Part shown: piece after piece, positions 1 to 10,307 of the stretch
Numbering within the stretch: the stretch's first letter is position 1
Layout: each line of letters opens with the position of its first letter
Assembly (NCBI RefSeq): GCF_000003605.2
Contig: NW_003116458.1
Span: forward strand, 126,407-159,690
Origin: Saccoglossus kowalevskii
Taxonomy: Eukaryota; Hemichordata; Enteropneusta; Harrimaniidae
DNA length: 33,284 nt
Direction of reading: 5' to 3'
The notes under the pieces: model-generated
The model's input: only the letters and a program-made list of their open reading frames with translations
Told to the model about the DNA's origin: nothing
Database searches by the model: none
Program-made: the position numbers and the translations under genes

Positions 1-895
1 AAAGATACCGGTGTCTCCATTGTAATGTTCCCCTACATTTGTGTAGACTTCATCATACGTTACTGGCTTGTGTTCTGATGATGGATCCAGTACCGATGTA
101 CGTGCAACTGAAAATACAACTTTTGGAGTGGTTTGCATTGGACCTCTATAGCCCCTAGGCTCGTCGCCATCGTATGCTTTCACATAACCGGCCCCTTTAT
201 AGCTCTCACCCTTATAGCCATGATATGCTTTCACTGAACCGGCTCCTTTATAGCCATGATATGCTTTCACTGAACCGGCTCCTTTATAACCCTCAGGCTC
301 ATCGCCATCGTATGCTTTCACATAGCCCTCACCCTTGTCGCCATGATAGGCTTTTACTGAACCAGCTCCTTTATAGCCATGATATGCTTTCACTGAACCG
401 GCTCCTTTATAACCCTCAGACTCATCGCCATCGTATGCTTTCACATAACCGGCCCCTTTATAGCCCTCGCCCTTATAGCCATTATATGCCTTCACTGAAC
501 CAGCTGGACCCTGCAAACCAGGTAGTCCGTTTCTTCCATTTTCGCCTCGTTGTCCTGGCTCGCCCCTGTCTCCTTTTGGGCCTGGTAATCCATGATTACC
601 CGGTATACCTTAATAAATCAATCGTATACAAAAATAATTAAAATTTAGATACATGATGTAATCGATAGTCTCGTTGATAAGAAATTGCTTAAAACGTCAC
701 TTGTAATGAAATGCAATTACCTGGGGTACCAGGGATACCATGGGAACAATGACAACATTGTTTGGCGTCACCATACAGATCTCCACCATCTTTATTTCCT
801 TCTTGTGCGGATATTACAGGAATGAGTAGCATAATTAGCCAAATAATATTTCTACATCGGGGAGACAACATACCGTTTTTCAAGTTGGAGTTCAT
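1..895 (-). CDS. Secreted collagen-like C1q-domain protein, 5' part (exons 1 and 2)
   Basis: Seen: exon 1 codes 895 to 721 and exon 2 codes 608 to 1. The join gives 261 residues, open to the window edge. Residues 1-30 form a signal peptide (basic start, hydrophobic 17-28, likely cut after VISA). C47, C48 and C50 precede 14 unbroken Gly-X-Y triplets (53-94, including KGDRGEP), and the triplet register runs straight across the splice, which supports the gene model. Residues 95-214 are an unusual repeat neck. Residues 222-261 (VVFSVARTS, PVTYDEVYTNVGEHYN) match the start of a C1q/TNF-like head; the rest lies outside the window. Known: such proteins are secreted trimers that bind microbes or act as hormone-like ligands; the cysteines near the collagen start usually link chains. 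Inferred: an invertebrate C1q-domain lectin-like protein. The Met at 895 was chosen over one at 934 because it gives a normal-length signal peptide. Confidence 0.88.
142..501 (-). repeat. In-frame minisatellite coding a repetitive neck with a 12-residue unit
   Basis: The repeat codes 120 residues built on a 36-base unit that reads GAGSVKAYHGYK, with longer variants containing GYVKAYDGDE. Eight KAY(H/D/N) cores are visible. Glycine no longer falls at every third place, so this part should not form a collagen triple helix. Variation between units is nearly all in whole codons. It lies between the true collagen stalk and the C1q head. It is rich in Lys, Tyr, Gly and Asp. Confidence 0.85.
609..720 (-). 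other. Intron 1 of the collagen-C1q gene
   Basis: The 112-base intron starts GTAATT (720 downward) and ends TTAAG at 609. It splits a glycine codon after its first base, so the Gly-X-Y pattern continues without a break (GTP, then GIP, then GNH). Confidence 0.85.
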
Positions 896-934
896 GACGA
901 ATCTGTTATTGTACAAGTGGTTATCAGAATACAT

Positions 935-2008
935 CAGTTAATTTACGTAACTTTGAAAAGAAAATACAATTCGCTCGAGTAGGTTTTGAAACTGAACATG
1001 AACTGACGATGCATTTTTACTGTGATCGTAAGAAATAATGAAACAGCATTATTGCAGTATGGGGCACTATTTTGCTAATGATATACGGTATTTCTCACAA
1101 TGTAGCCATTGCTCCCCATGGCAACAAGTTGTTTAATATTGCTAATTTCTAATATCACACTGATATTTTGCCGTTTCATTCTTTCTTGCGCTCACAGTAA
1201 TGTTGATAGTGGAGGTATGGAAGTAAAGTGATGATGACAGTCTACTTTGGCCTTGCCCTCGTATTCCTCCTTTTGCTCTTCAGTCTTCCATGGGGAAGGT
1301 CACACAAAGCTCACTGACATTTTCTCATGACATTCATTTTTTGTCTGGTGGACAAATACGGCACACAGAGAAAGGCGCTTTTTTAATTAAAGGGACGACT
1401 CGAAATAATCAGACCACAACGATTTTTGCTCCGTTCACGTTAAGGGATTAGGGCACGTGCCGACATTTTTAACCCTTTGCAGACCAAATCAACTCATGTC
1501 CGCTGGCTGCTAATAATTGCTATAGTGAAATTTACTATTATGGTATAACAGTTGCAGCAACGCCGGCAACGTCCTGCATTCATTTCATTCACTACTACGG
1601 CATCCGGGTCGGGTTACCACACAACAAATACAAAGGACTTGTGACCTTTGCAGACGCCCTCTTTGCAGACGCCCTCTTGCGACACCGGTGGTGATTGTCA
1701 CCGGCCCGAGTTCAGTGCTTGATGCAATGGTTGACAGGTTCATTAATATTCCACCAGTCAGCATTAAGGCACAGAAGGACTGTTGTTAAGGTCAAATTTT
1801 AGAGTGTATAAACAAACATCCTTCTCCATAGTTTATTTAGACATCAGACTTGTATTACCAGTCTGAGTTTAGACATAGTCACTCTAACCCGACCTTCGCG
1901 GTAGCTCGGCTTTCGCTATTTACACTCCCACAATATTTCGTTTTATCGAGAAACAACAACAAATAAACAAGGGACTTTATGCAGGTCTAGTATTAATCCT
2001 ATAAATGA
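935..2008. other. No gene seen; upstream flank of the C1q gene
   Basis: No convincing coding frame, TATA box or RNA gene was found. Small items: a 15-base direct duplication (CTTTGCAGACGCCCT) near 1645-1680, and a small inverted repeat at about 1847-1867 (CAGACT...AGTCTG). A related sequence recurs inside the transposon at about 2430. Confidence 0.5.
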
Positions 2009-2374
2009 CTCAACCAATAAACACGTTTTAAATCACATAAACCATTCAAAGAATACTGGGAGTCACTTTCGCATTACATCATCTTAGGTAAGAGTTTGTC
2101 GCCATTCTGTAATGTATGGATTTTTTAAAGGTCCATTTGTACTGTCCAGCAATATCATACCCTGAACAAACAAACAAGTCATTCACTATCTGCACACATG
2201 GAGGATTATGATACATACAGCCCCGCAAAATAACTCATTTAAACTACAGTCCCTATATCCCCGATCTGGAAACGGATATTTTTCTAAGGTGTGAATTATC
2301 CGATGGGCTCGGACTGCGCTGGGTATGGCTTTCCGCAAGCTTAATCTCCTGATGGCAGATCATTCCGCTGAAAC

Positions 2375-3130
2375 ATGGAACTATAAACCCCAGGAAGAAC
2401 AACGAAACTAAGAGGATTAAAAAAACCTTTGTCTTGTATTACTAGTCTGAGGTTTATCTTACAGTGCTTTCGCTTTTGTTTCCACGACATTAGTCATACT
2501 CCATGTTAGTTGCCGCCGATACGCCCGTATCAATCGCTTTGCTGGAAACGGAAAACTTTAACAAAAAAAATTTCATATCAGTGCAGTAAAATATTTCGTT
2601 TACTACGCATGCGCAAACAAGTCGGTCTGCAGAGTGACCTTCAGTGTACCGGAAATCATGCAACGGGTCGGAGTTTTAGCGAGTTTTCATAATTTTCAAT
2701 GTCGTTTTTAGATTACTTCTTGTTTTTTTCAACCCTCGAAAAAATAAGGTTGCGAAAGTTTGCGAAACATGGGGTTTGGTATGCTGTTTGTTGTCGAGAT
2801 ATCCAGACTTATTCCGTGTTTCCCTTCGATCGCCAGAAGTGCCAATGTGTTTTTTTTCCCCGTTGAATGTCGCTCATTTATCAGTGTTTTTGTCTTGGCG
2901 CCATTGTTTTTTTATGCTGTAACCGAAACAACTCGATCACGTGATCTTCCGAAGTCGCCCGATTGACTCCGAAAATGACCGATAGTCGGAGATAAACGTT
3001 CATTTGCGTAAATCGGCTTATTTTTTAATGCGACGAAATAAACAGTCAAAATAAACATTCGACATCGCGGCAACTATCATAGTTCAAAAGAAACGAAGTG
3101 GTTGTTCTGCCTGGGGTTTATAGTTCCATG
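2375..3130. mobile_element. Non-autonomous hAT-like DNA transposon with 8-bp target duplication
   Basis: The ends form a 30-base inverted repeat with one mismatch (left 2374-2403, right 3101-3130; outer bases CATGGAACTATAAACCCC). The same 8 bases, GCTGAAAC, flank both sides (2367-2374 and 3131-3138). The related block at about 7950-7975 reads through this point with no insertion, so it acts as an empty site. At about 756 bases with no transposase it must rely on another element. An 8-bp duplication points to hAT; the family assignment is inference. The interior has an NRF1-like GCATGCGCA near 2607 and a 12-base palindrome with CACGTG at 2935-2946. Confidence 0.85.
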
Positions 3131-3775
3131 GCTGAAACGAGCGATTCATTGTTCCCATCATATTCTAGTTTTCACAACCGAAAAAAAAACATATACCGGG
3201 GATATTTTTTATACTTTATATAGATTTAGAAGCTCAAAATATTTCTTTAGCCGGCAAGTCTTTCTATAGTGGTATATTGACAACATTCTTCGCGAATATC
3301 ACACTTAAATTTGAGATACTCTGTCAGGATCGCAACTTCGAACATTTCGCTCTTTTATGTGGTACATAGTGTCCAATAAAGTGTGTTAAAATCGGACATT
3401 TCGCCGTCTGGTGAAAATTGTGTTGGATTATTGCAAAAACGTGGACGCACATTTCGGTTTCTGACGAAAAAGGCTTTAATAACGGACATTTCGCCATGTG
3501 GTGAGAATTGTCATGAATTATTCCAAAAACGTTCAAAAATTTTAAAACGGAAGTAAAAACTGATATATCATAAAGGATGGCAACTTACCAGGAATGACCA
3601 GACAAGACTGATTGGAGAATGTTTGCTTGGAGAAGACAATATTTCAATAGAGTAATGTGGCGTGTATCGGTCGAATGCAACCAAAGATTACAGAAATTCT
3701 CGTGTTATCACTGTCTTGGCCAATGAAGAACGTGTATTTTCGTCTATCAATCAATGATAGCGATTTCAATATAGC

Positions 3776-4113
3776 GGTAGCGTGATATTTAAAGTTTGTT
3801 GCCCTTTTGAGATATTTCTGTCTCTAATGTTTTACCCTTTGACCATTCCTCGGTTGTTTAGGTTTGAATAATCTAAGGTGACAAATCAGTAAATAGTCAG
3901 CCTTTTATTCCATTTACTCATCGAATATTAGGATGCCGGTATAGAGCATTAAAATGCAACAATACAGACTAATTTGTTGCTTCTCGATATTGAATAAAAA
4001 GGAATAAAACACACCAAACGTCTGTTTTTGGTGGGGAGGTGTTCGACCTTGACTTTTTGATGTTGTTGGCTGTGAACAAACAAACCAATCAATGATAGCG
4101 ATTTCAATATAGC
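3776..4113 (+). repeat. Extra segment in copy 1 bounded by a 28-base direct repeat
   Basis: The stretch ending TTTCAATATAGCG at 3775 recurs at 4086-4113 almost unchanged, with about 338 bases between starts. Copy 2 has only one such stretch (6847-6878). Part of the extra DNA (3785-3900) is itself repeated at 4385-4515, and 3969-4075 resembles 7345-7440. This looks like unequal recombination among repeat modules rather than a simple transposon. Confidence 0.6.
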
Positions 4114-4515
4114 GTGAAACTCCCATCATGGAGCTATCTCATTCTAGCTCTATGCTCCCATCAATTGAAAATATTATGTGCGCCATGAAAATGACAATAA
4201 ATAGCCACGTGATTGCCTGTGACGTAATTGTTTGTCACGTGTGTAAACGGCGGACAGTACCGTTAAAAACACTGTAACCGCTGTTTTCTAGTCACTCAGC
4301 AGCAATGAAACAACTCCTGAAATGTCTTACTTGTGCAACCTATGTTCACATCAATATCTTCCTTTATCTTACTGTCAACGTATTGTCATGATATTTATAG
4401 TTTTGTTGCGCTTTTGAGATGTTTTTTTTTTGTCTCTAATGTTTTACCTTTTGACCATTCGACCTCATTTGTTTAGGTTTGAACAATCTAAGGTGGCAAA
4501 TCAGTAAATAGCCTT

Positions 4516-5570
4516 ATCTTTCATTTTGTCACAGTTCAAGGCCAACTTAGGTTCCGTAAATAAACATCTAACAATTAGGTAATAGTGTCTCGAATAAACA
4601 GGAAACACGGCAGCTAAAATGTGTTACAGCCTGTTCAACTGTTGTGACGTTACGAACGAAGTTGTCTCCACCATAGTAATTGAAATGAGAGGTTACTTCA
4701 AGTTGAAGAAGACGATTGAGGGCGTGATTTTGGCTCCGACAGTTGGGCCGCGTATACACAGTCGGGCCATGTCGGGCCTCAACCATGGAGCTAATGGCTC
4801 AACCCTATCGGACTTCAACCCCGAGGGTTTATTGGAGCCGAACTTGGCTCGAGCCGAACGCGTATACACGGCCATTTTTTCTGGCTCGAGCCATAGGGCT
4901 CCGATAAAATGCTGTCATGTGAACGTAGCAATTGCTATGCCTTCGCTTTCACCATAGACCTTTGAAAACAGGTATATGCTTTTACACATAAATCTCAGTA
5001 CATCGCTTCAAATTTGTTGACTAACATTGAAATTGTATCATTGATATATTCCTGGTTGTGTGCGACATGAAAATAACGCACCACAGGAGTTAATATTTTT
5101 GAAAAGAGTGATTTTGCGGAGCACCCCGAAGAGTTGTTTAAAGGGGCCGATATTATAAATAGGGGCAAGACGGGCACCACAACTAGTATGCTAATCCGAA
5201 CCAGCTCCCTGTCCGAACCAAGCCGCTCACATCGTGGCGGGAGCTTTGGGAAATGTGTCATTTCCAAATACATTTCTATGATTACACTCATTTGGTTGGG
5301 CTTTTGATGTATAAATGTTGTAGTTTTCGGTCGAAACGCACTGCGACATGTAAAAATCATGAGTTTAAAATGGCGGCTAATGTATACAAAATGCCTGTCA
5401 ATCACAGTTTGAGTAAGCGAGCATAATAAGCATTCATTTACTTAGTGGACAGAGGCAGAGTAAATTACCCATGAGCACGTGGTGCAATCGGTGGGATTGA
5501 GCAGTTCCCATTTAAGTGTCATTTGCATACTGAAAACTGGCGGTCATCTTTCCATTATACACACAGATGA
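4516..5570. other. No gene established; GGCTCCRA-rich patch
   Basis: The patch 4725-4905 is GC-rich and holds several GGCTCCRA or GGCTCGAGCC motifs in both orientations, plus a direct repeat of CGTATACAC (about 4751 and 4861). It may be a small decayed element, but no clean ends were found. At 5370 an ATGGCGG start opens a short plus-strand frame that meets a GTAAGC donor-like site near 5413. That is too little to call an exon. Confidence 0.45.
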
Positions 5571-7074
5571 TTCAACCAATAAACACGTTTTAAATCACAT
5601 AAACCATTCAAAGAATACTGGGAGTCTCTTCCGCATTGCATCACCTTAGGTAAGAATTCGTAGCCATTTTGTTTTGTTTGGATTTTTTTAAAGTTTATGT
5701 CCAGCAATTTTATTAAACAAACAAACAAGTCATTCACTAGCTACCGGTACACACATGGAGCTCCTTGCTACGTTCAAAATAACCCAATACACCAACCAGC
5801 GCTGCTTTGTACAATGGGAGAATATGTTCACATATATTCTACGTTAAACAATATTTGCATTATAGCGTTCATATTACAGAAAATAGCAAAATATAAAACG
5901 GAACAGAGAATCATAGATATTCTCAGTTAGCTGGCGCAAAAACACCGAATTCGGTCGAAATTGTTAACGGTTGGCTTAATATAAACATAACAGATCATAT
6001 TTTTGTGAAAGATTGGCATTTTTGTCCTGATTTGTAGGGATCTGAAAAACGCGTTTCACAACTTGTTTCTTATTTAGTTTTATGCTGCATTCAAGATAGC
6101 GGCCACCATATAGTAAATATCGCATTTACTTTATTAACACGTGTGCGTCAGCTGACTGTGGATATTCTCAAGTTAACTGCGAACTCGAGTGACGAGTGGG
6201 CAAGTCACTTTAAAATCGTCTTCCACCGACTCTTAAACATAAACTTCATAAACTTCTACATAGCGCAAAGTACATACTGTTGTATTCATTCACAATTTCA
6301 ATGCAAAATGTTATAGCTTGGATGTATTTGAAGACTGAATTTAATTTTTTGTCACTATCAAAATGAGAACTTTTGTTTATGTTTGAGCTTAACGCCACGA
6401 GGATAAGCAGAGACATACAGAACGTCACATTTTGCTGTCTTTTTGTATTATAGTAACCCGCTTTTTATGTGGCATTAATGGGTATTAAAATGGGACATTT
6501 CGCCGTCTGGTGAAAATTGTGTTGGATTATTGCAAAAACGTGGACGCACATTTCGGTTTCTGGCGAAATAACGGACATAATAACGGACATTTCGCCATGT
6601 GGTGAGAATTGTCATGAATTATTCCAAAAACGTTCAAAAAATTTAAGACGGAAGTAAAAACTGATATATCATAAAGGATGGCAACTTACCAGGAATGACC
6701 AGACAAGACTGATTGGGAAATGTTTGCTTGGAGAAGACAATATTTCAATAGAGTAATGTGGCGTGTATCGGTCGAATGCAACCAAAAGTAACAGAAATTC
6801 TCGTGTTATCACTGTCTTGACCAATGAAGAACGTGCATTTTTGTCTACCAATCAATTATAGCTATTTCAATAAAGCGTGTTACTCCCACCAATAGAAAAT
6901 GGTGTGTGTCACGTGAAAATGAAAATAAATAACCACGTGATTACCTGCGACGCAATCATTTGTCACGTGTGTAAACAGGGTACTGGTAAACACTGTAGCC
7001 GTTGTATACTAATCACTCAGCAGCGATGAAACAACTCCTGAAATGCCTTACTAGTGCAACCTATGTTCACATCA

Positions 7075-7285
7075 AAATACATAAATTTGATTTTTTCATC
7101 ACAAAAAAAACAAATAAAAGAAAAACGGTAAAATGGATGTACTTCAAGGCATGCTGGGAAATCTTTTTTGTGGTCTCTGCTGTCAACCATTTTTGATAAA
7201 TGTTTTTTTTCAAAAACATTATCGTCTGGCATCAAACTTCTAAATTTACAAATAACACAACAAAATTAATATATATGAAGTACAA
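7075..7285. mobile_element. About 210-base insertion present only in copy 2
   Basis: Copy 1 reads directly from the CACATCAA stretch (4348-4355) into CTTCCTTTA. Copy 2 has about 210 AT-rich bases between the matching points. AATAC occurs at both junctions and could be a short target duplication, but no convincing terminal repeat was found. Type unknown. Confidence 0.4.
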
Positions 7286-8141
7286 TACTTCCTTTACCTT
7301 TCTGTCAATGTATTACTAAGATAGTTATAGTAGTTTGTTGCTAACGATATTGAATGAAAAGGAATAAAACACCAAAAGTCTGTTTTTGGTGGAGAGTGTC
7401 TTGAGTTTTGTTGATGTTTGTTCTTAATGTAGCTTGCAATTAAACAAACCAGGGCTGGATTTTACCAAAAGTTTGCAAAATTTTGATTTTTGTCTTGTAA
7501 TTCAGGATAGATAAACAAATTTACCTAAATTTTCCTGCTAAAATATCTATGAATATATCCCTCTGCTTAAAAATATGCTAAATGTTGTGTTGAAAAGTGA
7601 GCTGTATCACAGACCTTAAAAGACAGTCTATGGCTGAGCAGCAGGAAGTGATCTGCCTGTCGCTAAGCTTCAAATGATACAGTACTGTATACTAATGAAC
7701 AGTCACATGATTGAATGTGGTAATATTGTGATTGCAGTTATTGACAGTAACTTAACGTGGTGACGTAACAAATGCATTATAATGCAACATTTTATTTCCC
7801 GTCTTAGAAAGTTTGCGTGCACACAGGGTTGTGTAAAACCACAGTCCCTCTATCCCCGGTCTGGAAACCCGGTCTAAGGTGTGAATTACCCTCTGTGCTC
7901 GGACTGGGCTGGGTATGTTTTTCCGCGAAACAAAGTCTCTTGATAGCAGAGCATTCTATTGAAGCGATCGATTCCCTTCATTGTTCCCTTCATATTCTAG
8001 TTTTTTTACAACCAAAAAAACTATATATTTTGATACTTTATATAGATTTAGAAGCTCAAAACAAGTCTTTCTATAGTGGCATAATGACATTATTATTCGT
8101 GAATATCGCACTTGAATTTGAGGGACTCAGTCAGGAATCAC

Positions 8142-8258
8142 GGTGACCACCGAACTCGGTCAGATTTCTACTCGGCCAGTGACCGATCACGGCCGGTGAC
8201 CGAGTTGTGCATTTTTTTTCTTGGCCGAGTTGAAATCTGGTCGAGTTCGGTTGTATTC
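8142..8258. mobile_element. Small hairpin MITE with 8-bp target duplication
   Basis: Arms 8149-8177 and 8223-8251 are 29-base inverted repeats with about four mismatches (inner motifs ACCGAACTCG and ACTCGGCC). GGAATCAC flanks both sides (8134-8141 and 8259-8266). Copy 1 at about 3325-3340 runs through the same point without the insertion. The 8-bp duplication suggests mobilisation by a hAT-type transposase. Confidence 0.75.
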
Positions 8259-8290
8259 GGAATCACAACTTAGAACACTTCTAACAACCT

Positions 8291-9337
8291 TGACCGGTTG
8301 GCTCCTTCTATTCGTCATGTGTTTTAGAAAGATCAATGTTTTTTTTCGTTTATTGGATAGCTTAAACCCAGTTGTAGTTGGTGGATCGGTTTATTGTGCT
8401 TGTTTTATTATATTATATACAGTATACGTATCATATTTAGGCATCACTTTTTCCGTTCAAAATAAAGATAGCCTCTCGCCGATTCATTGCCTTTCGAATT
8501 TTCGTGTCATTATTTTTGTTTACAAGCATATATTTGGGATGTAGTTTACAATGCTGATGACTTTATGTCTCTAAGAATAACATCCTGCAGTATCAATTCT
8601 TTAGCACTGCCAGAATTTGAGTAGGCAGACTTTTTTTTCGCCCCGATGAGAACTTATTTACGGGCGCCATTTTGATTTTGATTTACTGACTTACTCGAGG
8701 CGAGTCAGTGGGTTGGCCCCTTTTATAGTAAGAAAACTGCGTTCAACCATAATATTTTTTTTGAATAGATTTGTACATTCCCCTTTTGGTGATGTGGTTA
8801 GTTTTTCTCTCAGATGTTCGTATTTTTATAAATCACGGTAATAGTTTCTGTTCTGTTTAAAGTTTATGATCACAGTGCTAAAGTTAGTGGACGCTCAGCT
8901 TCGTGGCTAATGGTCCAAGTTGTGAACGGTTTATTTACCCGCTACCAGCCCTGAATGTATTTCTATGGGCTCTGTGCGCGCTGCTGTGGAACGCCGGTGA
9001 AACTAGTTCCTGGGCTCCCTGTGGTATAATAATGATTAATCAAATACACGTACAGCTGTTTTTCATCGATAGTCAAAATAATTTCTCCATGTCTCAATCA
9101 CTCAGGGATAAAGTACGTTATCCTTGATAATAACGTACAAGAAAGACATTTATAACTGAATCTTTCCGTCAACTATTTTCAACGGTCAACTGAACCAGAT
9201 TATACAGTGCACCTAGTACTATTCAGAATTGCCTATTCACACATCCACTATTTGAATATTTAAATGACGAGATGCACAGTTAACTGAATTAATTTCCAAT
9301 AAGAACCTACTTGTCTGCATTAGTGCATCTTCGCCAG
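8291..9337. other. No gene seen
   Basis: Short open frames here show no domain pattern or splice support. A small imperfect hairpin around CTCGAGGCGAG occurs near 8680-8712. Nothing else is distinctive. Confidence 0.5.
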
Positions 9338-9447
9338 TCAAGGTCTAAGTTTATTCGGCAAAGCCTCTAAACAGACCTTGGCAGAACGACCATCAAGGTC
9401 TAAGTTTATTCGGCAAAGCCTCTAAACAGACCTTGGCAGAACGCCCA
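9338..9447. repeat. Two tandem 55-base units, each an imperfect hairpin
   Basis: The units 9338-9392 and 9393-9447 differ at one base. Within each, CAAGGTCT near the start pairs with AGACCTTG 34 bases later, with further pairing of GTTTA and TAAAC. They end about 106 bases before the helicase stub's start codon. Their near identity implies a recent duplication. Confidence 0.85.
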
Positions 9448-9553
9448 TCAAATATGCGTATTCTAACAGCGCCCCAGTAGTCAGTTGCGGCTAATCATTG
9501 TCCAATCAGTTTGCGTGTTACAAATCCCACTTTGGCGTTTCATTTTAAACAAA

Positions 9554-9733
9554 ATGGCGGCGCCCATGAATCGTGATATTTGTGATGATAAAATTGCGAA
9601 AGTTTTCGGTGTTGGTGCCCTCAAGCCTCATCAGGTACAGGCAATCGACGCAGTTTTGTGTGGGAAGGATGTCTTCATAGCCACAAAAACAGGAAGTGGA
9701 ATTTTGTTTCATAATTTATTACGTCCAAGCTGA
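9554..9733 (+). pseudogene. RecQ/DEAD-like helicase, N-terminal stub
   Basis: Seen: 59 residues beginning MAAPMNRD. FGVGALKPHQVQAID (residues 18-32) resembles helicase motif 0, and DVFIATKTGSG (39-49) is the start of a Walker A (motif I) loop. The loop should continue with K then S or T, but here it changes to ILFHNLLRPS and stops. Known: motif 0 contacts the adenine and motif I binds ATP phosphate in RecQ-like superfamily 2 helicases, which are usually 400 residues or more. Nothing resembling the remaining motifs follows in the window. Inferred: a duplicated or captured 5' fragment, not a working ATPase. It could instead be a first exon with unusual splicing, but no good donor sits at the break. 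The start fits because ATGGCGG is preceded by A-rich sequence. Confidence 0.65.
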
Positions 9734-9764
9734 TTGGGCGCCTTGTTTCGAGGCGCGCCCAATC
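9732..9764. repeat. GC-rich hairpin directly after the helicase stub
   Basis: GATTGGGCGCC and GGCGCGCCCAATC face each other across nine bases. The hairpin overlaps the stop codon of the stub, so the point where helicase homology ends and the hairpin nearly coincide. It carries two CCAAT boxes in opposite orientation. Confidence 0.6.
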
Positions 9765-9799
9765 ACATCTCACTGCTTAAGATACGCAATTAGCCTACG

Positions 9800-9859
9800 C
9801 GATCCCGCACGGTATCGTGTAGAGGCATATAGGTCGAAGACACGGGACCGTGCGATTCG
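9800..9859. repeat. Imperfect inverted repeat (20-base arms)
   Basis: Arms 9800-9820 and 9840-9859 pair around ACCGTGCG with a few mismatches and a loop of about 19 bases. It could be a tiny MITE or the end of a larger one; no target duplication was identified. Confidence 0.5.
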
Positions 9860-10049
9860 ACGATGGCATTAGTGTAGCAAAATTAGAAATCAAGCAAGAT
9901 TAATCCTAGGTGGCATTTCCCCTTGGTTTGCTATTTATTTCTTATTCTTCATTTTTCATCTTTCTATAGTCAGCCTTTTCCTCCACTTCAGGGAGATGTG
10001 TGAGTGTTATTCAATTAAATAAATCACAATACATCACGGACCAGAATAT

Positions 10050-10307
<258 letters not shown>

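Larger units (their letters stand above)
2009..4515 (+). repeat. Dispersed repeat block, copy 1 (interrupted)
   Basis: Several modules match copy 2 in the same orientation. Module A is 2009-2200 (with 5571-5758). Module B is about 2248-2366 (with 7845-7960). Module C is 3139-3340 (with 7965-8290). Module D is 3386-3775 (with 6484-6875, by eye about 94 percent alike). Module E is about 4185-4410 (with 6910-7076, continuing at 7285). Module order differs between copies: A-B-C-D-E here, but A-D-E-B-C in copy 2. Module D contains an internal 90-base tandem built around ACATTTCGCC. No protein homology was recognised. Confidence 0.75.
5571..8290 (+). repeat. Dispersed repeat block, copy 2 (interrupted)
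   Basis: This is the second copy of the family described at 2009-4515, with modules A (5571-5758), D (6484-6875), E (6910-7076, then 7285-7440), B (about 7845-7960) and C (7965-8290). Stretches between modules (5760-6455, 7445-7840) have no match in copy 1 and no recognised coding content. The junction of modules B and C gives the unoccupied site for the transposon at 2375-3130. Confidence 0.72.

Noticed and set aside
174-641. A 155-residue open frame on the plus strand over the C1q gene
   Set aside because: It is the antisense of the codon-periodic repeat and collagen region. It has His/Ser/Leu-rich repeats only and no signal or domain, whereas the minus strand gives signal peptide, collagen and C1q.
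4995-5405. 136-residue minus-strand open frame
   Set aside because: Its length is modest for an AT-rich region, the composition is mixed, and no domain, signal peptide or splice partner is evident.
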